Assembly (NCBI RefSeq): GCF_001557235.1
Contig: NZ_LSJI01000277.1
Coordinates: 1-19,908, forward strand
Length of the DNA stretch: 19,908 nt
Reading direction: 5' to 3'
Origin: Phenylobacterium sp. CCH9-H3
Lineage (GTDB): Bacteria > Pseudomonadota > Alphaproteobacteria > Caulobacterales > Caulobacteraceae
Shown here: positions 7,138 to 16,285 of the stretch, in pieces
How the letters are laid out: each line of letters starts with the position of its first letter
Position numbering within the stretch: the first letter of the stretch is position 1
Made by a program: the position numbers and the translations under genes
Notes under the pieces: model-generated
Database searches by the model: none
Told to the model about the DNA's origin: nothing
What the model saw: only the letters and a program-made list of their open reading frames with translations

Positions 7138-7593
7138 CTAGTTCGCCGCCGCCGGGGGGGTGGGCTCGGGCGGCGGGCAGGCGTCGGCGATCCGGCGGGC
7201 TTCGGTGGAAGCCTTGCCGGCGATGTCCAGGCCCAGGAACTCGGTGGCGATCTCGGCGGTGAGGTTGAAGCTGGTCGGGGTGTACGAGCCGGAGCCCTGG
7301 ACCGCGACCTTACGCCCCTTCTTGCTGACGCAGGTCCCCTTGAGGGTGATCCGCCCGCCCGAGAACACCTTGGTCGGGTAGGTGCAGGCGTAGTGGCGGT
7401 TCGACGGGCCGGCCAGGAACTTGTCCACATCGGCCGGGGTGATGCAGCGCTTCTCGGTCTTGCTCTGCTTGATGGGCGACAGCAGCCGGTTGGTGGACTC
7501 CCAGTAGCCGGGCAGGATCGTCGTGGCGGCCTGGACCGCGCCGGCCGGCGCCAGCGCGGCGAGGGCGATCAGAAGGGCGGGGGCGGCTTTCAT
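7138..7593 (-). CDS. Exported DUF3617-family protein
   Basis: The 151-residue product starts with a Sec signal peptide (MKAAPALLIALAALAPAGAVQA, cleavage predicted near residue 22). The mature part matches the DUF3617 pattern: PGYWESTNRLLSPIKQ at the start, then EKRCITPADVDKF, CTYPTKVFSGGRITLKGTCV, GSGSYTPTSFNLTAEI, and a final ADACPP. Its four mature cysteines could form two disulfides in the periplasm. The function of DUF3617 proteins is unknown. The gene follows the two oxygenase genes on the same strand after 62 bases that include a GC-rich hairpin. Its stop is 2 bases from the convergent transporter stop. The frame is open far upstream, but that part is antisense to nothing recognisable and overlaps the oxygenase gene out of frame. 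Confidence 0.88.
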   Translation of the reverse strand: MKAAPALLIALAALAPAGAVQAATTILPGYWESTNRLLSPIKQSKTEKRCITPADVDKFLAGPSNRHYACTYPTKVFSGGRITLKGTCVSKKGRKVAVQGSGSYTPTSFNLTAEIATEFLGLDIAGKASTEARRIADACPPPEPTPPAAAN

Positions 7594-7619
7594 GTGGCGG
7601 CGGACTCTACGGCTGATTT

Positions 7620-7642
7620 CGGCGCCAGGGTGACCGGCGCCG
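7620..7642 (-). terminator. Possible hairpin terminator after the oxygenase pair
   Basis: CGGCGCC (7620-7626) pairs with GGCGCCG (7636-7642) around a 9-base loop, 13 bases past the stop of the second oxygenase gene on the minus strand. The stem is all G-C, but the minus strand then reads AAAT, not a U run. It may end or attenuate transcription before the DUF3617 gene, or be incidental in GC-rich DNA. Confidence 0.3.
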
Positions 7643-7655
7643 GATGAACCAGGGC

Positions 7656-8744
7656 TTAGCGCGCGTCGGCGGGCTGGGGCGTACGGGATTCCATCAACGC
7701 CAGGTTCCGCTCGCGGATGCGCTGGCCCTCTTCGTCGTAGAGAAAGGGCAGGAAGGCGTAGCGGCGGCCGCGGGTGACCGGCGTGGCCTCGTGCAGGAGG
7801 TTGCAATTGAACACGACCGCCCCGCCGGTGGGCGGACGGTACGTCCGGCCCCCGAACTCGGGAAAGCGCAGGTCCCCGCCCTCGTATTCGCCGGCGTTGA
7901 GGTTGATCGAGCAGGCAAAGCGGCGGTGCGCCGTGGCGAGGCTCTGATTGTCGCGGTGCGCGTGGAAATAACCGCCTTCCTCCGCGTCGTAGCAGGACAC
8001 GATGTAGCGCTCGATGCGGGTGGCGTGGAACTGGAAGGTGCGGCGGACCATGGGCGTAATGGCGCGCTGGATGCCCGCGATGATCTCGGCCCGCAGGTCT
8101 GCGTCGTCCTTGAGGTTGACGTCGCGGCGCTTCTTCATGCCGTCCATGACCCCGACGGTGCGCCCGTCCACGTCCCGCATGACGCCGGAAGGCTCGCCCC
8201 CGCGCGACTCGTAGAGATCGATCAGCCGACGGCAGAACTCCGGCTCGAAGACCCGCGGCACGATCAGGACCGGGGCGACGAGCGGGGTTCCGGCGTAAGC
8301 GTCGAGCGGCGGCAGGCCCGCGACGATGGGGTCGAACACCGCCTCGGGGCGGTCGATGGGCGCCCGGGCCACCAGGCGGCTGGCCGGATCCAGCAGCAGC
8401 CACGCGCTTTCCTCCGGATCCAGATGGAAGAGCGGCGCGATCCGGTCGTCGGGATCGAAGAACCAGCGCTGACCCGGCGCATGGTCCGGCGGGATCGCGT
8501 CGCTCTCGGGCTCGCGCGCCACGAAGAAGGCGGCCAGGAAGCGCCCCTCGAAGCGCGGCGTGAGAGGCTCCACGGCGGCGATGGCGGCGGCGCGGGCCGC
8601 GGGATCGCGGGGCATGAAGGCCAGCAGCACGTGCCGCCCGGCGACCGTGCTGAAGTGGAAGGCCGGGTTGGCGCGGCTGACCGCGGCGAACTGCGGCGCC
8701 ATGTCGCCGATGCTGAGGGGCGGCAAGGCCCAACGACCGCTCAT
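7656..8744 (-). CDS. Peroxiredoxin-like / 2OG-Fe(II) oxygenase fusion protein (second copy)
   Basis: The 362-residue product has a C-terminal 2-oxoglutarate/Fe(II) dioxygenase domain of prolyl-4-hydroxylase type (about residues 165-345). The iron ligands are His263 and Asp265 (HAHRDN) and His318 (LLHEATPVT), with Arg328 ten residues on to bind 2-oxoglutarate. The N-terminal part (about 8-140) reads like a thioredoxin/peroxiredoxin fold (IGDMAPQFAAVSRANPAF, then GRHVLLAFMPRDPAAR) but has no cysteine where the peroxidatic one is expected. A central block MRDVDGRTVGVMDGMKKRRD is shared with the upstream paralogue. The start overlaps the upstream stop as ATGA, so translation is probably coupled. 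The substrate is unknown; protein side chains or small molecules are possible for this superfamily. Confidence 0.85.
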   Translation of the reverse strand: MSGRWALPPLSIGDMAPQFAAVSRANPAFHFSTVAGRHVLLAFMPRDPAARAAAIAAVEPLTPRFEGRFLAAFFVAREPESDAIPPDHAPGQRWFFDPDDRIAPLFHLDPEESAWLLLDPASRLVARAPIDRPEAVFDPIVAGLPPLDAYAGTPLVAPVLIVPRVFEPEFCRRLIDLYESRGGEPSGVMRDVDGRTVGVMDGMKKRRDVNLKDDADLRAEIIAGIQRAITPMVRRTFQFHATRIERYIVSCYDAEEGGYFHAHRDNQSLATAHRRFACSINLNAGEYEGGDLRFPEFGGRTYRPPTGGAVVFNCNLLHEATPVTRGRRYAFLPFLYDEEGQRIRERNLALMESRTPQPADAR

Positions 8745-9778
8745 ATGGCGGCGCCTTCGGCGCGCGCCACCTCGGCCTGGTAGGCGCGCAAGGTGGCCGC
8801 CCCCGCCGGGTCGTAGAAGAAGGGCAGGAAGGCGTAGCGGCGCCCGGCGGTGACCGGCCGCGCCTCGTGCATCATGGCGCAGGAGAAGACCACGGCGCCG
8901 CCGGGCGGCGGACGATAGGTGGCGGAGCCGTATTCGAGGAAGCGCAGGTCGCCGCCTTCGAAGCCGTCGTTCAGGTTGATGGAGCAGGCGAACTTGCGGT
9001 GGGCGGTGCCGCGGGTGGTGTTGTCGCGATGGGGGTGGAACACGCCGCCGTCGCCGGCGTCGTAGCAGCTTACGAGGTAGCGCTCGATCTCCGTCACCGT
9101 GAACCCGAGCCCTCGGAGGATCATCGGGTAAAGGCGCCGCTCCAGCCGCTCGCGAAGGGCGGCCTGCAGCTCGGGATTGCGGATCCAGAGGTCGCGCCGC
9201 TTCTTCAGCTCGTCCATGACCGGCACGGTGCGGCCGTCGACGTCGCGCATGACCCCGGTGAATTCCCCGCCGTCCGCCTGGTGCATCTCGATCAGAGCCT
9301 CGCAAAGCTCGGGCTCGAGGACGCGCGGCACGATCAGGACCGGCGCGTGCAGGAGCGTTCCGGCATGGTCGGCGGGGGCGGGCAGGGCGGCGACGCGGGC
9401 CAGCATCGCCTCGGCCGCCTCCACGGGCGCCGTGGCCATGACCCGCAGCGTCGGGTCGAGCAGCAGCCAGTGCGGCTGGGGGCCATAGTGGCGGGTGATC
9501 GATCCGTCCGCGTCCAGCATCCAGCGCAGGCCGCGCGTGTCCCGCAGGCCGGCCGCCATGGCGGGATCGCGGTACACCACCAGGGCGCAGGCCTTCACCT
9601 CGTCGAACAGACGCTGGTTCGCCGCAAGCGCCCGGAGCGCCATCAGCCGGGGTTCGGGTTCACCCGGCAGAAACAGCACCAGCACATAGCGTCCGGCGGT
9701 CGTGTCGAAGGCGAATTCCGGGTTGGAGGGCGTCGGGGCGGTGAACCACGGCGCATTCTGGCCAAAGGCGAGCGGCAT
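8741..9778 (-). CDS. Peroxiredoxin-like / 2OG-Fe(II) oxygenase fusion protein (first copy)
   Basis: The 345-residue product has the same layout as the gene after it. Residues about 5-135 resemble a peroxiredoxin-type thioredoxin fold (FGQNAPWFTAPTPSNPEF, GRYVLVLFLPGEPEPR, then LDADGSITRHYG and WLLLDPTLRVMATAP) with Pro/Gly instead of a peroxidatic cysteine. Residues about 150-330 form a prolyl-4-hydroxylase-like dioxygenase: His250 and Asp252 (HPHRDN), distal His304 (MMHEARPVT) and Arg314 for 2-oxoglutarate. Two paralogues back to back imply an old tandem duplication with both active sites kept. The gene leads a minus-strand operon, divergent from gyrA across a 164-base region that includes a Z-DNA-prone tract. 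I found no convincing promoter for this strand. Confidence 0.86.
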   Translation of the reverse strand: MPLAFGQNAPWFTAPTPSNPEFAFDTTAGRYVLVLFLPGEPEPRLMALRALAANQRLFDEVKACALVVYRDPAMAAGLRDTRGLRWMLDADGSITRHYGPQPHWLLLDPTLRVMATAPVEAAEAMLARVAALPAPADHAGTLLHAPVLIVPRVLEPELCEALIEMHQADGGEFTGVMRDVDGRTVPVMDELKKRRDLWIRNPELQAALRERLERRLYPMILRGLGFTVTEIERYLVSCYDAGDGGVFHPHRDNTTRGTAHRKFACSINLNDGFEGGDLRFLEYGSATYRPPPGGAVVFSCAMMHEARPVTAGRRYAFLPFFYDPAGAATLRAYQAEVARAEGAAI

Positions 9779-9832
9779 GCGGCCAGCCTAAAGCCTCGAA
9801 CGGCCGAGGTCATCAGCCTAGGCCTTAGCCCT

Positions 9833-9866
9833 CGCGTACGCGCGTGTACGCACATGCGTGCGCGTG
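9833..9866. repeat. 34-bp alternating pyrimidine-purine tract (Z-DNA-prone)
   Basis: Every base from 9833 to 9866 alternates pyrimidine and purine with no break, mostly CG and TG/CA steps (it begins CGCGTACGCGCG and ends TGCGTGCGCGTG). Such tracts flip to left-handed Z-DNA under negative supercoiling. It also contains the palindrome GCGTACGC (9834-9841) and the arm pair ACGCA-CA-TGCGT (9848-9859). It lies between two divergently transcribed genes, 16 bases upstream of the proposed gyrA -35 element. Confidence 0.85.
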
Positions 9867-9882
9867 AAGTGGCGTCCGGCGC

Positions 9883-9911
9883 TTGGGGGTGCTAACTGGA
9901 GCCCCTATCTA
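9883..9911 (+). promoter_or_regulatory. Candidate gyrA promoter
   Basis: TTGGGG (9883-9888), a 17-base spacer and TATCTA (9906-9911) form a good housekeeping-type promoter. Transcription would start near 9918, giving a leader of about 25 bases before the TTG start. GCTAACTG (9891-9898) resembles a Caulobacter -10 element but lacks a properly spaced -35, so I prefer the first reading. A GATTC (GANTC, the CcrM methylation site) lies at 9920-9924. Confidence 0.5.
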
Positions 9912-9942
9912 ACCAGTCCGATTCGAACGGTTTTTCCCTCCC

Positions 9943-12735
<2,793 letters not shown>

Positions 12736-12743
12736 TCCTGCGC

Positions 12744-12775
12744 GCGAAACCCTGGATCACTATCCAGGGTTTCGC
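12744..12775 (+). terminator. gyrA transcription terminator hairpin
   Basis: GCGAAACCCTGGAT (12744-12757) pairs perfectly with ATCCAGGGTTTCGC (12762-12775) around the 4-base loop CACT, beginning 8 bases after the gyrA stop. The 14-bp stem makes an intrinsic terminator likely. The usual U run is missing, although the 3' arm itself contains GGGTTT. It separates gyrA from coaD. Confidence 0.75.
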
Positions 12776-12873
12776 ATGTCTGGCCCTCACCCTGCGGCAG
12801 GTCGATTTCCGCTTGCCATCCGCGCGCTCGGCGGCGAAAGGGCGGAGGTCGAGTTGGGGGGATCCTGAACCGC

Positions 12874-13368
12874 ATGACCCGCGTCGGACTCTATCCGGGT
12901 ACGTTCGATCCCATCCATAACGGGCACACCGACATCATGGGCCGCGCCGCCAAACTGGTGGACAAGCTGGTCATCGGCGTCGCCATCAACGCCGGCAAGG
13001 GTCCGCTCTTCTCGCTCGACGAGCGGGTCGCGATCGTCGAGGAGGCCGTCGATCCCCTGCGCAATCAGTGCGAGATCGTGGTCCAGCCCTTCGAGGGCCT
13101 GACCATGCACTTCGCCCGCGAGGTCGGCGCCAGTGTCATCGTGCGCGGCCTGCGCGCCGTGGCCGACTTCGAGTTCGAGTTCCAGATGACCGCCATGAAC
13201 CAGCAGCTCGACCGCGAGATCGAGACCGTGTTCTTCATGGCCGATCCCCGCCACCAGGCCATCGCCTCCAAGCTCGTCAAGGAGATCGCGGTGCTGGGCG
13301 GGGAGGTGACCAAGTTCGTCAGCCCCTCCGTCAAGGAGCGGCTGATGGAAAAGGTGGGCCGCGCCTAA
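12874..13368 (+). CDS. coaD: Phosphopantetheine adenylyltransferase
   Basis: CoaD joins ATP and 4'-phosphopantetheine to make dephospho-CoA, the penultimate step of coenzyme A synthesis in the cytoplasm. The 164-residue product matches the family in length and motifs: GTFDPIHNGHTDI with Thr10 and the HxGH element ending at His18, the VIVRGLRAVADFEFEFQM block that binds phosphopantetheine and ATP, and the late IASKLVKEIAVLGGEV (usual form ISSSLVKEIA, so Lys stands for one Ser). The ATG is about 10 bases after a GGGGGG run. It is separated from gyrA by the hairpin and about 100 bases, so it probably has its own promoter, which I could not place with confidence. The cyclophilin genes follow 39 bases later. 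Confidence 0.97.
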   Translation: MTRVGLYPGTFDPIHNGHTDIMGRAAKLVDKLVIGVAINAGKGPLFSLDERVAIVEEAVDPLRNQCEIVVQPFEGLTMHFAREVGASVIVRGLRAVADFEFEFQMTAMNQQLDREIETVFFMADPRHQAIASKLVKEIAVLGGEVTKFVSPSVKERLMEKVGRA

Positions 13369-13407
13369 TCGCTGGCGGACCGGCGGCGACCTCGCTACGA
13401 GAGCGCC

Positions 13408-14274
13408 ATGACGTTCAAGTCCGTCCTGCTCGCCGCGGCGTTCGCGGCCCTCGCGACCACGGCATATGCTCAGAAGGCCCCGGCCGCGCCACAGCCGGCC
13501 GCGCCCGCGGCGCCGACCGCCGCCGACTGGCGCACGCCCAATCCCGACGACGTGCTGGTGATCGACACCAACAAGGGCCGAATCATCGTCGAGCTGGTCC
13601 CCGAGGTCGCTCCGCTGTGGACCACGCGCCTCCGCGAGCTCGCCCGCGAGCACTTCTACGACGGCCACACCTTCTTCCGGGTCATCGAGGACTTCATGGC
13701 CCAGACGGGCGACCCGGAGAACCGCGGCACCGGCGGCTCGACCAAGCCGGACGTGAAGGCCGAGTTCCAGTTCCGCCGCGGGCCCGAGACGCCCTTCGCC
13801 CTGGTGGCCGACCAGAGCGTGGCGGAGGTGGGGTTCATCAAGTCGCTGCCTGTGACCACCCAGTCGATGATGCTGGCTCCACTCACCCGCGACGGGAAGA
13901 TCTCCGGCTACGGGCTGTTCTGCCCCGGCGTAGGCGGCGCGGCGCGTGGCGAGGCCGAGGATTCGGCCAACAGCCAGTTCTTCCTGATGCGCGCGCACTA
14001 TCCGATGCTGGAGCGGCGCTATACCGCCTGGGGCCGCGTGATCTCGGGGCTGGACGTGGTGCGCGCCATCAAGGTCGGCGAGCCCGTGCCGGAACCGCAG
14101 GACCGCATGGAACGCCTGCGCCTGCTGAGCGATATGCCTGAGAAAGACCGGCCGAAGATCCGCGTGATCGATCCGGCCGGACCGTGGTTCAAGGCCGAGA
14201 TCGCCCGGGCAAAGGCCGCGGGCGGCGCAAACTTCACGGCCTGTGACGTGAACATCCCTGTCGAGGTGAAATGA
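13408..14274 (+). CDS. Exported peptidyl-prolyl cis-trans isomerase (cyclophilin type)
   Basis: Cyclophilins speed up proline isomerisation during protein folding. The 288-residue product has a Sec signal peptide (MTFKSVLLAAAFAALATTAYA, cleavage near residue 21-22) and then a Pro/Ala-rich linker, so it acts in the periplasm. The domain covers about residues 48-225: FFRVIEDFMAQTGDP retains the catalytic Arg, Phe and Gln, and DSANSQFFLMR and YTAWGRVISGLD give the hydrophobic pocket and the Trp. Compared with the short cyclophilin next to it, it has an insertion between these blocks (about residues 125-180) and a C-terminal extension of about 60 residues. Its stop overlaps the next start as ATGA, so the pair is translationally coupled. 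Confidence 0.93.
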   Translation: MTFKSVLLAAAFAALATTAYAQKAPAAPQPAAPAAPTAADWRTPNPDDVLVIDTNKGRIIVELVPEVAPLWTTRLRELAREHFYDGHTFFRVIEDFMAQTGDPENRGTGGSTKPDVKAEFQFRRGPETPFALVADQSVAEVGFIKSLPVTTQSMMLAPLTRDGKISGYGLFCPGVGGAARGEAEDSANSQFFLMRAHYPMLERRYTAWGRVISGLDVVRAIKVGEPVPEPQDRMERLRLLSDMPEKDRPKIRVIDPAGPWFKAEIARAKAAGGANFTACDVNIPVEVK

Positions 14275-14735
14275 TGGACGCCGAAAACACCCTTCTGCTG
14301 GAGCTGGAAACCGGCCCCGTGACGATCAAGCTGCGGCCGGATCTCGCGCCCCAGCACGTGGCCCGCATCAAGGAACTGGCCCGCGAAGGCTTCTACGACG
14401 GCGTGGTCTTCCACCGCGTGATCCCGGGCTTCATGGCCCAGGGCGGAGATCCGACCGGCACGGGCACCAGCGGCTCGAACAAGCCGAACCTGCCGGCCGA
14501 GTTCTCCAAGGAGCCGCACGTGCGCGGCGTCTGCTCCATGGCCCGCACCGCCAACCCGAACTCGGCCAACAGCCAGTTCTTCATCTGCTTCGATGACGCC
14601 CGTTTCCTCGACGGCCAGTACACCGTCTGGGGCGAGGTGACCGAGGGCATGGAGCACGTGGACTCGCTGCCGAAGGGCGAGCCGCCGCGCAACCCGGGCA
14701 AGATCGTCTCGGCCAAGGTCGCCGCGGACGCCTAA
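14271..14735 (+). CDS. ppiB: Cytoplasmic peptidyl-prolyl cis-trans isomerase (cyclophilin, PpiB-like)
   Basis: The 154-residue product is a minimal cyclophilin without a signal peptide, so it probably acts in the cytoplasm. The active-site blocks are intact: VVFHRVIPGFMAQGGDPTGT (Arg, Phe, Gln), CSMARTANPNSANSQFFICF and FLDGQYTVWGEVTEGMEHVD with the Trp. Length and motifs fit E. coli PpiB and its relatives. Two ATG codons stand in tandem (14271 and 14274); the first overlaps the stop of the exported paralogue and allows coupling. The pair gives one enzyme for each compartment from one transcript. Six bases separate its stop from the next gene. Confidence 0.96.
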   Translation: MMDAENTLLLELETGPVTIKLRPDLAPQHVARIKELAREGFYDGVVFHRVIPGFMAQGGDPTGTGTSGSNKPNLPAEFSKEPHVRGVCSMARTANPNSANSQFFICFDDARFLDGQYTVWGEVTEGMEHVDSLPKGEPPRNPGKIVSAKVAADA

Positions 14736-14741
14736 AAGCCC

Positions 14742-15173
14742 ATGGCCGCGCGCCTGAAGGTGTTCGTCACGTCGGACGGTCTGACCGACTACGTCGTGGC
14801 GACCACCTCCAGGCCGAAGGCGCTGGAGGCCTGGGGCAGTCATCAGGATCTGTTCAAGACGGGCCTCGCCCACGAGACCGACGAGGCGGCCCTCGTGAAG
14901 GCCGCGACCGCCCAGCCTGGCCAGGTTCTGCGCCGGGCGGCGGGGTCGCGCGCCACGCTGGAGAAACTCAAGCCTGCGAAGCCGCCGAAGCCCGCGGGGC
15001 CCTCCAAGGCGGCGCTGAAGAAGGTGGCGGACCTTGAGGCCAAGCTCGCAGAAGCGGATGAGGCCTATGCCCGGGAGGTCGCCGACCTGGAGGCCCGCCA
15101 TGCCAAGACGCGAGCGCGTTTGGAGGCGTCCCTGGCCAAGGCGCGGGAGGGGCTGACGCCGCGCCGATCTTGA
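14742..15173 (+). CDS. Hypothetical protein with C-terminal coiled coil
   Basis: I do not recognise a named family. The 143-residue product has an N-terminal globular part (about 1-65: [40 protein letters not shown]), a Lys/Pro/Ala-rich hinge ([13 protein letters not shown]) and a charged Ala/Glu/Lys-rich stretch (about 90-138) with heptad-like spacing that predicts a coiled coil. There is no signal peptide. It begins 6 bases after the cyclophilin stop and ends about 35 bases before queA, so it sits within the same operon. The globular part could bind RNA or protein, but nothing in the sequence decides this. Confidence 0.8.
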   Translation: MAARLKVFVTSDGLTDYVVATTSRPKALEAWGSHQDLFKTGLAHETDEAALVKAATAQPGQVLRRAAGSRATLEKLKPAKPPKPAGPSKAALKKVADLEAKLAEADEAYAREVADLEARHAKTRARLEASLAKAREGLTPRRS

Positions 15174-15208
15174 CGCGCGCGCCCGCGCATGCGCTTCACC
15201 CGCCCTTC

Positions 15209-16285
15209 ATGCAGCTTGCCGACTTCGATTTCGACCTGCCGGAGGACCGGATCGCCCTGCGACCCGCCAGTCCTCGGGATTCGGCGCGCCTGCTGCTGGT
15301 CCAACCGGGAGAGGCGTTCCACGACCTCCAGGTCCGGGACCTGCCGGACCTGCTCCGGGCCGGCGACGTCCTGGTGGTCAACGACACCCGCGTGATCCCG
15401 GCGCGGCTCAAGGGCGTCCGTGTGCGCGGCGACAGCCGCATCGCCGTCGAGGCGACCCTGCACCAGCCGAAGTCCGGCCATGTCTGGACCGCCTTCATGC
15501 GGCCGGGGAAGAAGCTTGCGCCCGGCGACCGGCTGCGCTTCGGGGAGGCCGACGACCGCGCCTGCTTCCTCGGGAACCTCGACGCCACGGTGCAGGCGAA
15601 GGGGGAGGGCGGCGAAGTCACCTTGGCCTTCGACCTGTCCGGCCCCGACCTGATGGCCGCGATCGCCGAACGCGGGATGATGCCGCTGCCGCCCTACATC
15701 GCGGCGAAGCGCGGCGAGGACGAGCAGGATCGGGCCGACTACCAGACGGTCTATGCCGCTGAGGACGGTTCGGTGGCCGCGCCCACCGCCGGCCTGCACT
15801 TCACGCCCGAGCTGCTGGCGCGGCTTGAGACCCTGGGCGTGGGGTTCGAGCGCGTGACCCTGCATGTGGGGGCCGGGACCTTCCTGCCCGTGAAGACCGA
15901 AGACCTCTCCGAACACAAGATGCATGCCGAGTGGGGCGAGATCGACGCCGCCACCGCCGGGCGCCTGAACGCCGCGCGCGCCGCCGGCGGCCGGATCGTC
16001 TGCGTCGGCACCACCTCGCTGCGCCTTCTGGAGAGCGCCGCCGATCCCGATGGGACGATCCGGCCGTTCGCCGCCGAGACGGCCATCTTCATCACCCCCG
16101 GGTACCGCTTTCGGGCGGCCGACGGACTGATGACCAACTTCCACCTGCCGAAATCGACGCTGTTCATGCTGGTCTCGGCCTTCGCAGGGCTCGACACGAT
16201 GCGCGCCGCCTATGCCCACGCCATCGCGACGGGCTATCGCTTCTATTCCTACGGCGACTCCAGCCTGCTCTGGCGAGCGGCCTGA
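15209..16285 (+). CDS. queA: S-adenosylmethionine:tRNA ribosyltransferase-isomerase
   Basis: QueA moves the ribosyl part of S-adenosylmethionine onto preQ1 in tRNA and rearranges it to epoxyqueuosine at wobble position 34. The 358-residue product shows the family from end to end: [17 protein letters not shown] at the start, [18 protein letters not shown] text ([15 protein letters not shown]), [47 protein letters not shown] and [18 protein letters not shown] chose this ATG because it gives the standard N-terminus; a TTG 13 codons earlier is open but adds an unmatched [13 protein letters not shown]. Its stop shares one base with the tgt start (TGATG), so QueA and Tgt are probably made together. 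Confidence 0.97.
   Translation: MQLADFDFDLPEDRIALRPASPRDSARLLLVQPGEAFHDLQVRDLPDLLRAGDVLVVNDTRVIPARLKGVRVRGDSRIAVEATLHQPKSGHVWTAFMRPGKKLAPGDRLRFGEADDRACFLGNLDATVQAKGEGGEVTLAFDLSGPDLMAAIAERGMMPLPPYIAAKRGEDEQDRADYQTVYAAEDGSVAAPTAGLHFTPELLARLETLGVGFERVTLHVGAGTFLPVKTEDLSEHKMHAEWGEIDAATAGRLNAARAAGGRIVCVGTTSLRLLESAADPDGTIRPFAAETAIFITPGYRFRAADGLMTNFHLPKSTLFMLVSAFAGLDTMRAAYAHAIATGYRFYSYGDSSLLWRAA

Noticed and set aside
7129..7144. GAACT/AGTTC inverted repeat across the convergent stops of the transporter and DUF3617 genes
   Set aside because: Only a 5-bp stem without a U run, too weak to call a bidirectional terminator.
7594..8733. In-frame extension of the DUF3617 gene far upstream
   Set aside because: It runs out of frame through the oxygenase gene; the ATG at 7593 gives a clean signal peptide and a normal DUF3617 length.
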